A stretch of 64,000 nt of DNA. Source: Opitutia bacterium UBA4506 (GTDB lineage Bacteria; Verrucomicrobiota; Verrucomicrobiia; Opitutales; Puniceicoccaceae). The notes beneath the pieces are model-generated. The model was given only the letters and a program-made list of their open reading frames with translations. It was not told where the DNA came from and did not search any database. The stretch is taken from the NCBI GenBank assembly GCA_002388665.1, contig DGMY01000025.1, positions 62,001 to 126,000 of the forward strand, in the 5' to 3' direction. Numbering within the stretch: position 1 is the first letter of the stretch; each line of letters begins with the position of its first letter. Both the position numbers and the translations under genes were made by a program. Shown here one piece after another: positions 40,729-50,600 of the stretch.

Positions 40729-41358
40729 TCATTCCAGATCTTTCGAGGGCGGTTCCCCGTTTCCTCTGAATTCTCCCACCGTCGCATGTCCTTCCGCGGT
40801 GATGCCCTCGCGGCGAAACACTCTGACTATGGTCATGAGTAACACTTTCACATCGAGCCGGAAGGACAGGTGGTCGACATACCAAACGTCCATCTTGAAT
40901 CGACTGTCCCAACTGACAGCGTTGCGGCCGTTCACTTGCGCCCATCCAGTGATGCCCGGTCTCACCTCCATCCGCCTGGCCTGTTCCGGAGAATAGCGCT
41001 CCAGGTAGCGGGGCAGAAGCGGACGTGGGCCGACCAAACTCATCTCACCACGCACCACATTCCACAACTCTGGAAGTTCATCTAAACTTGTCGAGCGAAG
41101 GAATCTGCCGAACCAACCGAGCCGCATTTCGTCGGGCAACAGTTCGCCGTCCTCTCCCCGTTCGGAGTTCATCGAGCGAAATTTGTAGATCGTAAACAAC
41201 TCACCCCGCTCGCCCGGCCGTAGTTGCTGGAAAATGACAGGTCCGCCGAGCTGGACGCGCACCACAACGCCAACGATAAGAATCAGCGGGGAAAGCAGCA
41301 CCAACAGGATGCTCGCGACAAGAAGATCAAACGCTCGCTTCCCCCACCGTGAATACAT
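40729..41358 (-). CDS. Undecaprenyl-phosphate sugar phosphotransferase (PglC-like, bacterial sugar transferase)
   Basis: The 209-aa protein matches the monotopic phosphoglycosyl transferase core: membrane re-entrant helix at about 8-32, FTIYKFRSM (about 55-63), RFLRSTSLDELPELWNV (about 85-101), SLVGPRPLL and RPGITGWAQVNGR. These enzymes start O-antigen, capsule or exopolysaccharide synthesis by loading a sugar phosphate on undecaprenyl phosphate. It overlaps the next gene by one base and lies beside an ABC export pair. Confidence 0.9.
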   Translation of the reverse strand: MYSRWGKRAFDLLVASILLVLLSPLILIVGVVVRVQLGGPVIFQQLRPGERGELFTIYKFRSMNSERGEDGELLPDEMRLGWFGRFLRSTSLDELPELWNVVRGEMSLVGPRPLLPRYLERYSPEQARRMEVRPGITGWAQVNGRNAVSWDSRFKMDVWYVDHLSFRLDVKVLLMTIVRVFRREGITAEGHATVGEFRGNGEPPSKDLE

Positions 41359-42182
41359 CAGGAAGAAGCCCCTTCCCCATCGTCAGCATCGATTTCCAGA
41401 AGAGGAAGTGGGCGCTGCGGGACCACCGGATCGGTCTCCATGCGAGGGTTGCGCCCATACTGCAACTCCTGAACATAGCTCTGCATCAGGCTATACTGCG
41501 CAGGGTTATCCGAAGGGTCCATACCCGCCAAGACCCGGCGCAACCACATGAGCGCTTCCTGATCGCGACCGAGGTCCATTAAAATCACCGCACGAAGCCT
41601 TGCATAGAGCGCTCGGTGAGACGGTTTTTCATAGGCGATACGGTAGTACTCCTGCGCCATTTCAGGATCATCCAGAACCGTCCAATAGACGCGCGCCTGC
41701 TCGGCGGGAAGCGCTGCCGACTCCGGCGCAAATTTCTCGCCCTCGCGCAACAGCTCCAACCCCCGCTCGGCCTGCTCTCTGCGGATTCGCTGTTCGACAG
41801 ACTTCGGAGCTGTCCGGTCCTTCCCGAAACGCCAAACCGGCATATCGTAAATAATCATCCTCGAGGCCTCGATCCAGAAATAGGGAAAATCAGGCTGCAA
41901 CCGCGTCACGGTCCGAGCGGTGGTTTCGGTCAAACCGTGGTTCTCCTGCTGCCAATAGTAATTGGTTTGCAGCCAAAGGAAGTCCGCTGCGAGGGCGCGC
42001 AAGCCTCCCAGAGAGCCGATTATCACGGCTTGCCCCAATCCATCCAACTCACTGAGATCCTGCTCAGGAGGCTGAATTTCCCTGCGTAGAGGCAATGTCA
42101 ATACACCGACTAGAAAACTAGCGATGATGAACAGAAAGAATGGGGGGATACGTGCCATAGAACTACTACTCCCAGCGTGCAT
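41358..42182 (-). CDS. Membrane-anchored TPR-like protein, unknown
   Basis: The 274-aa protein has one N-terminal membrane helix (about residues 13-33) and a helical body with TPR-like pairs (about 130-240; for example LLREGEKFAPESAALPAEQARVYW). It begins three bases after the ABC-2 permease gene, with AGGGA about 10 bases upstream of the ATG at 42182, and overlaps the sugar transferase. An assembly or regulatory role for surface polysaccharide export is inferred from location only. Confidence 0.55.
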   Translation of the reverse strand: MHAGSSSSMARIPPFFLFIIASFLVGVLTLPLRREIQPPEQDLSELDGLGQAVIIGSLGGLRALAADFLWLQTNYYWQQENHGLTETTARTVTRLQPDFPYFWIEASRMIIYDMPVWRFGKDRTAPKSVEQRIRREQAERGLELLREGEKFAPESAALPAEQARVYWTVLDDPEMAQEYYRIAYEKPSHRALYARLRAVILMDLGRDQEALMWLRRVLAGMDPSDNPAQYSLMQSYVQELQYGRNPRMETDPVVPQRPLPLLEIDADDGEGASS

Positions 42183-42185
42183 CGC

Positions 42186-42983
42186 CTACAGTTCCCTGCG
42201 GTGAAAGAACCCCACGGCAATCGCCAGATATGCCCCGGTGTATATCGCCGCATATCCAATCGCACGCAGGTAGTCGGGGTCCACTGACGGCTCATTGAAG
42301 ATTCGAAAATCCGGTAGAAAATAGGCGAAAAAGAAACCGAGAACCGTGTACAAGATCCCGTCACCCGATTGGTAGAAATCGATGGCAAGGTGAACCAAAT
42401 GAGCGGCAAAGAAGAGGGCAAACCCCATCGACACGGTGTAACTGAACGAATTCGCAAAGGAAGCTACCGCGAAGACCATACTTCCCAGAACAAAAAACTT
42501 CAAAATCTGGAAAAAGCCAGCGATCCAAGCCTCCGATAGGACCACATCCAAACTGGCCTTGTTGATCGAAGGATCTTCGGTCAGGGATTGGCTACGCCAC
42601 CACAGGAGAATACTCACGAGGATTAACATCCCCAATGCGAACAAGAGTATGGGGGCCAGAGTCCCGCAGAATTTCCCGAGAAGGAACTGTGACCGCGTCA
42701 CCGGACGCGCCAGAATGGGCAGGACGGTCCTCTGCTCGATTTCGCGAAAGAAGAGCTGTGCCCCCAAGGTCACTACGAGGATGGAACCAAAAAGCGAGAT
42801 GGCCCCCTGCCCCAAATCGTTGATGAACCGGATCTCGGCGGATCCGAAATGAAAATTTGTGAGAAAGATCGAAGCAGCGATCAGAGCCGCCGCCAGCAAT
42901 CCAAAAATCGTAAACACGCGCGACAGGACCACCTCGGTCCAGGTGTGGCGCGCAATCAAATACAAGGAACGAAAACCATTCAT
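42186..42983 (-). CDS. ABC-2 type transporter permease
   Basis: The 265-aa protein has six predicted membrane helices with the ABC-2 pattern (TWTEVVLSRVFTIFGLLAAA start and a helix-rich end). It overlaps the upstream ATPase gene by four bases. Permeases of this kind form homodimers with their ATPase. In this neighbourhood (sugar phosphate transferase, TPR-like protein) it may export a polysaccharide or act in another efflux task; the sequence does not decide. Confidence 0.8.
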   Translation of the reverse strand: MNGFRSLYLIARHTWTEVVLSRVFTIFGLLAAALIAASIFLTNFHFGSAEIRFINDLGQGAISLFGSILVVTLGAQLFFREIEQRTVLPILARPVTRSQFLLGKFCGTLAPILLFALGMLILVSILLWWRSQSLTEDPSINKASLDVVLSEAWIAGFFQILKFFVLGSMVFAVASFANSFSYTVSMGFALFFAAHLVHLAIDFYQSGDGILYTVLGFFFAYFLPDFRIFNEPSVDPDYLRAIGYAAIYTGAYLAIAVGFFHRREL

Positions 42984-43840
42984 GCTGCGTTCTCCTTTTC
43001 GTTTTCGCGTACCAACTTGACAAACACCTCTTCCAGGGAAAGGGCCGTATCGGCACCCTCTTCCACATGCACACCGGCTTTCTCGGCCATCGTTCGCATC
43101 TTCTGCTGTTCCTCCGTACTATCAAATAACAATGACGGCTTATGGCCCGTCGACTTCAACAAAGACTCAAGCGTTCCCTCCGCGAGCATCCGCCCGCGAT
43201 GAAGAATCGCCACCCGATCACAGACAGACTCCACCTGGCTCAACAAGTGAGAGCAGAGCAGCACGGTTTTCCCCTGGGACTTCAGCAACCGGATCATCTC
43301 GGTAATCTGCCGAGCCCCGATCGGGTCCACACCCGCGGTCGGCTCGTCCAAAATGATTAAATCGGGATCGTGGACCAACGCTTGGGCGAGCCCCAGTCGT
43401 TGCAACATGCCCTTCGAATAGGTTCGGATCGGGCGTTTTTCGGCACCGACCAAACCAACCGTTTCCAGCACATCACCCGTACGCTTCTTCAAGGCACTTC
43501 CTGAGAGACCGGAAAACCGACCCATCGACTGGACCAGAGTCTCTCCACTCAAATAGCCATAGAAGAAAGGAGCTTCGGGAACATAGCCAATCCTCTGCCG
43601 GGATTCCGGGCGGGAAGTCTTTCCACCGAAGACCAGACATTCACCCGAAGTCGGCCGAACCAAATCCAGGCAAATCTTGATCGTGGTGCTCTTCCCGGAT
43701 CCGTTGGGACCGAGGAGACCAAAAACCTCTCCACTTCGAACTTCCAAATCAAGTCCTTCCAACGCGAGGACAGATGATACACGGACCGCTCCGGACCGAA
43801 ATACCTTACGGAGTTTGCTCAGGGTAATCGCGTTTTCCAT
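42980..43840 (-). CDS. ABC-2 transporter ATP-binding protein
   Basis: The 286-aa protein has Walker A GPNGSGKST (44-52), signature YSKGMLQRLGLAQAL (about 139-153) and Walker B LIILDEPT. The extra C-terminal region is typical of the ATPases that pair with ABC-2 permeases. The ATGA overlap with the permease gene shows coupling. Start ATG at 43840; the tRNA-Arg terminator is upstream. Confidence 0.87.
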   Translation of the reverse strand: MENAITLSKLRKVFRSGAVRVSSVLALEGLDLEVRSGEVFGLLGPNGSGKSTTIKICLDLVRPTSGECLVFGGKTSRPESRQRIGYVPEAPFFYGYLSGETLVQSMGRFSGLSGSALKKRTGDVLETVGLVGAEKRPIRTYSKGMLQRLGLAQALVHDPDLIILDEPTAGVDPIGARQITEMIRLLKSQGKTVLLCSHLLSQVESVCDRVAILHRGRMLAEGTLESLLKSTGHKPSLLFDSTEEQQKMRTMAEKAGVHVEEGADTALSLEEVFVKLVRENEKENAA

Positions 43841-43895
43841 GGCCCTAAATTAACAGCCTCACTTCATCGGGGAAAAGAAGATTCTGGCAAAACAT

Positions 43896-43932
43896 AAAAA
43901 AACGGAACCTCTTGGATTTAAGAGAGTTCCGT
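43896..43932 (-). terminator. Rho-independent terminator of tRNA-Arg
   Basis: On the minus strand, directly beyond the tRNA 3' end, ACGGAACTCTCTT pairs with AAGAGGTTCCGT (one unpaired base) and is followed by a run of T. The stem is the complement of 43902-43932. Confidence 0.75.
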
Positions 43933-43943
43933 CTTTTCAAAAG

Positions 43944-44020
43944 TGGTACGCGGCGAGGGAGTCGAACCCCCAACCTCCTGATCCGTAGTCAGGTGCTCTA
44001 TCCAATTGAGCTAGCCACGC
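43944..44020 (-). tRNA. tRNA-Arg(ACG)
   Basis: The complement of 43944-44020 (77 nt) folds as a standard cloverleaf: acceptor GCGTGGC, D arm GCTC...GAGC, anticodon arm CCTGA-CTACGGA-TCAGG with anticodon ACG (Arg, CGU codons), T arm GGGGG-TTCGACT-CCCTC, and encoded A-CCA end. The anticodon first base A is normally converted to inosine. Confidence 0.95.
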
Positions 44021-44190
44021 ACGAAGGAAAGCGAAGAGACAAACCTTGCACGTCGGATCTGTCAAGCCTTCGAAGAGAAAAATATTTTTTTTAGAACATT
44101 TGTCGGGTAAACCTGGTGTCGAGCGGCGGATCGCAGCAATCGATTTCTATCCCGTTGCATTTCTCAATGGGCTAATCATACTTTCTTAAG

Positions 44191-44796
44191 ATGAGTTTGC
44201 CGAATCTGATGACGCTCTCCCGCATCCCGTTTCTCTTTTTGATTACGGGCTGCCTCCTCCTACAATCCCCAGGGCCGATTCTTGCCCTGATCTTTTTTAT
44301 AATCGCTGCCCTCACGGATTGGGCCGACGGCTGGCTGGCGCGCCGTTCCGGCCTGGTATCGGACTTCGGCAAGCTGATGGATGCTCTCGCCGACAAGATT
44401 CTGATGGTGGGGATGCTGGTCGTAGTTCTCACGGTTGGCCTACTCCCGCAATGGACACTCTTTCTGGTCCTACTCATCATCACCCGCGAATTTTGGATCA
44501 CGGGCCTTCGCTTGGTAGCAGCCGCCCGCGGCGTCGTACTCGCCGCAGAGAAACTCGGTAAATACAAGACGGTGTTTCAAATCATTTCGATCGCGCTACT
44601 CCTTCTCGGCAAGTCGATCGAGACGGACTTTGGCGGTGATTTGGAAAGTGGTTCCGCACTACTCTGCATGAATACAGGAATCGCTATGTTTCTGATCGCA
44701 GCCATTTTGACAATTGTATCGGGATCCGTCTACTTGTGGAAATATCGCGCCCTCATGGGGCTAGGAGAAGATCAGAACAAGGCAGACCATGCGTGA
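44191..44796 (+). CDS. pgsA: CDP-diacylglycerol-glycerol-3-phosphate 3-phosphatidyltransferase
   Basis: The 201-aa membrane protein has the CDP-alcohol phosphatidyltransferase motif DWADGWLARRSGLVSDFGKLMDALADK (near residues 47-70, with the DG(x)2AR...G(x)3D(x)3D pattern) and five to six helices. It makes phosphatidylglycerol phosphate. It overlaps pgpA by eight bases, so the two steps to phosphatidylglycerol are cotranslated. Confidence 0.92.
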   Translation: MSLPNLMTLSRIPFLFLITGCLLLQSPGPILALIFFIIAALTDWADGWLARRSGLVSDFGKLMDALADKILMVGMLVVVLTVGLLPQWTLFLVLLIITREFWITGLRLVAAARGVVLAAEKLGKYKTVFQIISIALLLLGKSIETDFGGDLESGSALLCMNTGIAMFLIAAILTIVSGSVYLWKYRALMGLGEDQNKADHA

Positions 44797-45286
44797 GAGA
44801 CATCCCATATGGAACATGATCCCGAGAAACGTAATTCTCGGCCTGACCACCTTTGGCCCGATTGGGCAACTCAAGGCACCCGGGACCTGGGGATCCGTGG
44901 TGGGTGTATTACTCTTCACACTCTTTTTCGCCTATCTCTCACCGATTCCGTATTTCATACTCGCGTTGGTCTTGGTCTTCTTAGCGGTCCCCCTCTGCGA
45001 GGAAGCAGAAATCCGGCTTGGACGCCGCGATCCTGGCTGCGTGATTCTGGATGAGTGCGTAGCGATCCCGATCTGCTTTTTCGCGATTCCATTTCCTTTG
45101 AATGAACCCGCCTGGCCGTGGATCCTCGGGGGCTTCGCCCTTTTCCGATTCTTTGATATCCTCAAGCCTCTGGGTATATCCAAACTCCAGACTCTCCGCG
45201 GAGGTTGGGGAGTGGTTGCCGACGATGTAGCTGCTGCTGTTGCCAGCAATATCGTCCTTCAGATCGTCTACTATCTCGTACACTAA
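44789..45286 (+). CDS. pgpA: Phosphatidylglycerophosphatase A
   Basis: The 165-aa membrane protein has the PgpA motifs GxL(K/A)APGTWGS (about residues 27-37), RRDPGCVILDECVAIPI (about 79-95) and a C-terminal RxFDILKPxGIxxLQxLRGGWGVVADD (about 128-152). It dephosphorylates phosphatidylglycerol phosphate. Directly after pgsA, the upstream enzyme. Confidence 0.92.
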   Translation: MRERHPIWNMIPRNVILGLTTFGPIGQLKAPGTWGSVVGVLLFTLFFAYLSPIPYFILALVLVFLAVPLCEEAEIRLGRRDPGCVILDECVAIPICFFAIPFPLNEPAWPWILGGFALFRFFDILKPLGISKLQTLRGGWGVVADDVAAAVASNIVLQIVYYLVH

Positions 45287-45347
45287 GAATCGCGCAGAGA
45301 TGGTTCTCGACGCGAGTCGATCACCATCCCACATTCTTTTCAAAATC

Positions 45348-45485
45348 ATGACCAGTCAGCAAGAGCCCGACCCGCCTGAAGTTTCAGCCGAAGTACAACG
45401 GAAAGCCCGCCGAACCATTTGGATTCTTTACGGGGTCATGGCATTCCTAGTACTTCTACCATTCGTGATGCTGTTCTTCCGATAG
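45348..45485 (+). CDS. 45-aa single-helix membrane protein
   Basis: A short frame with ATG at 45348 encodes a polar N-terminus (MTSQQEPDPPEVSAE) and a single hydrophobic helix (ILYGVMAFLVLLPFVMLFF) ending with Arg. It begins 61 bases after pgpA and is 9 bases before the PIN-TRAM gene. Position and composition make a real small membrane protein likely, function unknown. Confidence 0.6.
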   Translation: MTSQQEPDPPEVSAEVQRKARRTIWILYGVMAFLVLLPFVMLFFR

Positions 45486-45494
45486 ACGCTTCAC

Positions 45495-46499
45495 ATGAAT
45501 AAAACGATTTTTACGATCCGGATCTTTTTCTTCGGAATCTGCATTCTCGGGAGTTGGTTGATCACGTTGACCTCGCCCGACATTGATACAGGCAAATCCC
45601 TTTTCTTTGGATCCTGCCTGGGGGCACTAGTCATCCTCATAGACATCTACCTCAAAGGGTTTTCACTGCGTGGTTTGTCCGCCTTAACCTTTGGCCTGGC
45701 GATCGGGGCGCTAATCGCCTGGATCATCTCCTCCTCACCCCTGTTTGCCCCATTGGAGTCCGAACCTGAGTTCGCGCAGAATCTCCTTTTGGTTCAGATG
45801 ATTCTTTTTGTCGTCATGATGTACTTGGGGGCGGTCATCGCTCTGCGCGGGAAAGACGAGTTCAACCTCGTCATCCCATACATGAAATTTGTGCCGCTCG
45901 ATGTCCAAACTCCCCTCGCACTCATCGACACAAGTGCGCTGATCGACGGTAGGATCGTGCCTCTATGCCGGTCGGGGTTTTTCGGCCACGCAGTCGTCAT
46001 TCCAAAATTCGTGATTGAGGAACTCCAGGTCATTGCGGACTCGGACGACGTTCATCGCAAAGCCCGCGGGCGCCGCGGGATCGAATCCCTCAATCAGCTG
46101 CGAGCAAACAAGGAAATCGACTTGCGCGTCGAATCGTCCGAAGTCGACAGCGAAGACAAAGTCGACGCCAAGTTGATCTTTCTGGCCCGTTCATTGAAGG
46201 CCAAAATTCTCACAACCGACTTCAACCTCGCGCGCCTCGCTCAGTTCGAGGGGATCAGTTGGTTGAACCTAAACGATTTAGCCGATTCCCTGAACCCTGA
46301 AGTCCATATCGGACTCTCAATCAGCCTCGAGCTAATCAAGTCCGGGAAAGAGCCCGATCAAGCGGTCGGTTATTTGAGAGACGGCTCGATGGTCGTAGTC
46401 AACGACGGGAAGCGCCTCATCGGCGAAAGAGTGCAGGCGGAAGTGATTAGCATCGTCCCCACCTCTGGCGGCAGGATGATCTTCGCAAAAATCAACTAA
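45495..46499 (+). CDS. Membrane PIN-TRAM protein (YacL-like)
   Basis: The 334-aa protein has four helices (residues 1-115), a PIN domain at about 140-265 with acidic sites at Asp145 (ALIDTSALIDG), Glu in VIEELQV and Asp in TTDFNLARLA, and a C-terminal TRAM domain (about 285-334; GYLRDGSMVVVNDGKR, IFAKIN). This is the YacL layout of Bacillus. PIN-TRAM proteins are thought to act as membrane ribonucleases. It overlaps the convergent histidine kinase gene by four bases. Confidence 0.85.
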   Translation: MNKTIFTIRIFFFGICILGSWLITLTSPDIDTGKSLFFGSCLGALVILIDIYLKGFSLRGLSALTFGLAIGALIAWIISSSPLFAPLESEPEFAQNLLLVQMILFVVMMYLGAVIALRGKDEFNLVIPYMKFVPLDVQTPLALIDTSALIDGRIVPLCRSGFFGHAVVIPKFVIEELQVIADSDDVHRKARGRRGIESLNQLRANKEIDLRVESSEVDSEDKVDAKLIFLARSLKAKILTTDFNLARLAQFEGISWLNLNDLADSLNPEVHIGLSISLELIKSGKEPDQAVGYLRDGSMVVVNDGKRLIGERVQAEVISIVPTSGGRMIFAKIN

Positions 46500-47632
46500 T
46501 CTTCGTCTTGGTACGCGGGTACCGCGAAAGAAAACCGGCTGCCTCTTCCCTCAGAACTTTCTACCACCAACTCGGAGTCCATCTTCTCGAGGAGGCTCTT
46601 GCAGAGAATCAATCCAACCCCAGCCCCCTTTTCCCGTCCGGTGCCCAGAGTGCTTTGGCGCCGGTTCGCGTCGAAGAGCCCCTCCACCTGGTCCATAGAC
46701 ATCCCTACACCCTCATCGACGATCGATACCCGTACCCGCCCCTCAACTAATTCTCCCCGAACCGTCACCGTAGAATCGGTGTCGGAAAACTTCACAGCAT
46801 TTGTGAGGAGATTTCGAATGATGGTGGCGAAGGCATTCGATTGGCACACAACAGCCATGCCCGAGGGAATATCGGAAACCAGGTTAACCTTCTTTTTCTC
46901 AAAAAGCGGCAACAAGAGAGATCGAACCGAAACAAATGCATCCTGAAGGGAAAAAAAGGACGGCCTCTCCTCATATCCACCAGCCTCACTCCTAGCCCAA
47001 ACCAGCGCGTCGTCGAAAAAGGTCGAAAGCCGCCGAGACGAATCTTCACAAGTTTTCATCATCTCGATCAGGTCCGCCTTCTCGAGCGATTCGGAATGCT
47101 CCAAGCTATCCGATAGCAAATCATTCAAACCATACAACGGCGCTCGCACATCGTGAGACAGGATCGAAAGAAATCGCTGTTGGGTCTCGATTACCCGGGA
47201 TAACTTTCTGTTCGCCGCGTGGATATCATCGCGGGCAAATTTCAGCGAGATCTGACTCTTTACCCGAGCGAGGACCTCAGGGATCTGAATCGGCTTGGTA
47301 ATGTAGTCCACACCGCCCGCGGCGAAGCCCTGAAGAATGTCCTCCTTCTGAGTTTTTGCGGTCACAAAAATGACTTCCAGATCAGGGGCCAGTCCCTCCT
47401 CCTTCAACTTGCGACACACCTCGTACCCATCCATCTCCGGCATCATCACGTCCAATAAAACCAGATCCGGCGGGGACTCTCCGATAAGCTCCAACGCTTC
47501 CGGCCCCGAACTGGCCAAGGCAACATCGTACCCATTCTTAAAGAGGGCATTTCCGAGCAGCTGCAGGTTGCGGGGCTGGTCGTCGACCAACAAGACCACA
47601 GGCTTCCGGCTAAAAGAATGGATATCGCTCAT
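46496..47632 (-). CDS. Response regulator-histidine kinase fusion
   Basis: The 378-aa protein begins with a receiver domain (residues 10-128; phospho-acceptor Asp61, DDQ at 17-19, Lys113) and continues with HisKA (His160 in SILSHDVRAP) and HATPase (DEGVGM near 314, GAGVGLILCK near 342). It is soluble. Receiver-first kinases of this type often accept a phosphoryl group from an upstream hybrid kinase. The start overlaps the stop of the hybrid kinase gene by four bases, so the two probably form a relay. Confidence 0.88.
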   Translation of the reverse strand: MSDIHSFSRKPVVLLVDDQPRNLQLLGNALFKNGYDVALASSGPEALELIGESPPDLVLLDVMMPEMDGYEVCRKLKEEGLAPDLEVIFVTAKTQKEDILQGFAAGGVDYITKPIQIPEVLARVKSQISLKFARDDIHAANRKLSRVIETQQRFLSILSHDVRAPLYGLNDLLSDSLEHSESLEKADLIEMMKTCEDSSRRLSTFFDDALVWARSEAGGYEERPSFFSLQDAFVSVRSLLLPLFEKKKVNLVSDIPSGMAVVCQSNAFATIIRNLLTNAVKFSDTDSTVTVRGELVEGRVRVSIVDEGVGMSMDQVEGLFDANRRQSTLGTGREKGAGVGLILCKSLLEKMDSELVVESSEGRGSRFSFAVPAYQDED

Positions 47633-50600
47633 TGGCTACCTTTCGTCGATTCGTTGGCCCCACACGCAACGGACGGCTGCTCAGCCCTACTCCGAATCGC
47701 ATCCAAAATGTCCGGAAAATCTTCCATCGCGTTCTTCAGTTCCTGGACGTCGAACAAATGAATCCAGTGCTGTAGCTGTTCCGAGTAGTTGATCAATTCA
47801 GGGGAACCATATTTCCGCCCTAAATCGTGCATTTCCTGAGAAGCTTTCAATATCGGCTCAATCCGAAACCGCTTCTTCATCATCGCCCAATCATCGAGGA
47901 ACGAGCCTTCCAAATCATGGATCAACTCAGCGGCTGCCTCAGGCCCCAGAACAATGACTTCTTCGTCCGCAGCCGGTACATCGATCCTCTCCTCTTCGAT
48001 CAGTGGAGTGGCGTTCGCAGCTTCTCCAGCAGGCACACTGCTATCCCGCTTCAAAAAGCGCCCCAATACACTGCGTAGAGCTCCTTGAGAAACGGGTTTC
48101 ACCAAAATGTCGTCAAAATCTGCGGACTCCGAAACCTGCCGAGCGCGGGCCAGATCGAGGGCAGTACAAGCGATGACAGGAAGTCCCTTCCAATCGGGAT
48201 TCTCATGGATTCGCGCTGTGGTCTCACCACCTGAAAGCCCCGGCATCAGGATATCCATCAAAACCAGGTCAGGGAGCTTTTCAGTCAGCTTTCTCAAGCA
48301 TTCAGTACCATCCGTCGCCTCCCTCACCTCAACACCCAGAGAGCGAAGAGACGCACCGAGAACCCGACGATTGAGCGGATTGTCATCTACGACCAGAATC
48401 TCCCGGCCTTGATACAATTCGTTCAGCCCCGAGGTTTCCGACAAGACGTTCGGATCCCGTCCAGAATCGGGTTTGGAGCCACCCATGGTCGAAACCCCTT
48501 CCAGCTTGACCACAAAGGAGCTCCCCTTGCCCAGCGAACTACTCAGAGAGAGGTTACCGTTCATCATCTTCACCAATCGGGACGTGATGGAAAGTCCGAG
48601 TCCGGTGCCTCCGTACACCTTTTGCTTCTGGCCCCGGGATTGCTCAAACGGCTCGAAGATACTCCTCTGATCTTCCTTCTCGATACCGATACCCGTATCA
48701 ATTACTTCGATCGTCAAATCGACCCGATGCGGCGAATCCGAACTGGGACGCGTGCCGATCCGCAACTCAACGGAACCACGGTGGGTAAACTTCACCGCAT
48801 TACCGAGAAGATTGAAAATAATCTGCCGTATTCTCGCCTCATCCAAGAGTAACTGCGCTGGCAGTTCAGAAGCAATTTCCGACTTCAGCTCAACCCCCTT
48901 CTCCTGACAACGGACCTGAAAGATATTCAGCATATCCTGAATCAAATCCACCAAGGACACCGGTTCGTACTGGAGAGACATTTTTCCAGCCTCGATCTTG
49001 GACAAGTCCAACAGATCGTTAATCAGAGCCAACAGAGTTTTGCCACTTGATCGGATCGCCCGGAGAAACTCGACGAGAGCCGGATCATTGACCTCGGCCT
49101 CGATGAGCTCGGCAAACCCGAGAATCGCATTCATCGGGGTCCGGATCTCATGAGACATATTCGCGAGGAACTCCGTCTTCGAACGATTTGCTTGGGAAGC
49201 CTCTTCAGCCATCTCCTGAGCGTGCCGAATCGCCTCACCCAACTCACTGTTCGTTTTCTCGGTCTCGTTCTTAGCTTCGATCAGATCTCTTTGCAGCCGA
49301 ACGGTCTCGACCAGCCCCGCGAGCCCCGACCCGACAATCTCGAACAAGGACACATCGCCGGAGGACCACTCCCGGGCCTCATCATGCATCTCAGCACCCA
49401 TAACCCCCCACCAATTATCACGCAGATGAATCGGGACCAAAAGAAGAGACCGAACTCCCAGTTTTTCCAAGTAGTTCCGTTCCGATTCAGTACTGCTATC
49501 CCGAATAACCGCGACGCTCTTGCCATTCCTCAACTTCTCGCTCCACTCGGGCATCAAATCGATCTGCACCGTTTGATCGCCTTCCCCGAGGTTCACCATC
49601 GCACTGGCAGCTTCGGTCCAACAACAGATTTGGGCGGCCTTCAGATTGTCCCGGTTACCCAGCTCTCTGACCTTTTCAGAGACACAGATACGGTCCGCCC
49701 CAAACACCGAGGCGACTCGATTCACCGCCTCACGAATACCGGCCTCCATATCTGAAGCTGTAATGAGCTCCACCAATGCGTTGGAAGCGATCCGCAATCG
49801 ACGGTCTCGCCTCTCCAGAGCGCGACTCGCCTCATCACGGCGGCCCGCATCTCGAACCACACAGAACAGGGCATCGGTCTCTCCCCATCGGCCACTGGTG
49901 ATCTGCACTTCGACCCTCAGCAATCGGTGTTGCTCCTTCAGCATCTGCGCCGAACAAAGTGGAAGATTGCCCGCAACCAGATCCTCAAAATTCTCACGGG
50001 TGAGGTCTCTCCCTTCCTCGGGGACGAACTCTAGCAGATTCGTACCCACCAAATCCTCACGATCCAACCCCAACTCGCTTCCGGCCACATCGTTCGCGTA
50101 GACGATTTGATAACTCTGGTCCAAAATGAATATCATCTCATCGATCGAATTGATCAACGAATTCAAATTGCGCTGTCCCGCTCGATAAAACGCTTCCGAC
50201 TCGATCCGGTCCAGAGCGCCCTGGGCTTGAATCTCCAACTGCTCAATCGCTTCTAACACTACATTCGGCGCGTAGGAACGACCCGAAGAACCGACCCAAA
50301 CACAACCGGCGACCTCGCCGTTGCGGATAATCTGCAGCTCGGTCACAGAAACCGGGCTTGAAAACTCGCCCTGAATCAGTGGGCTCAAATCGGACTCATC
50401 GTAGTAGCAGACCCTCACCGGCCCCACATCCCGCTTCAATCTCTGGATCGACTCCAACTCTTTCGGGAAATTCTTCCAAAAAATTCTCTGCATCGACTCT
50501 CCTGGCTGTTCCTGGAGAAAGACCATCGCAAACTCGAACTCATGAAGCCGCACCAGACCCTCGGCCAACGCTTGAAGAATGCCCTCCGCGGTGTAGACCT

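Noticed and set aside
43912..44094. Plus-strand 60-codon frame over the tRNA-Arg
   Set aside because: It is the reverse reading of the tRNA gene and its terminator.
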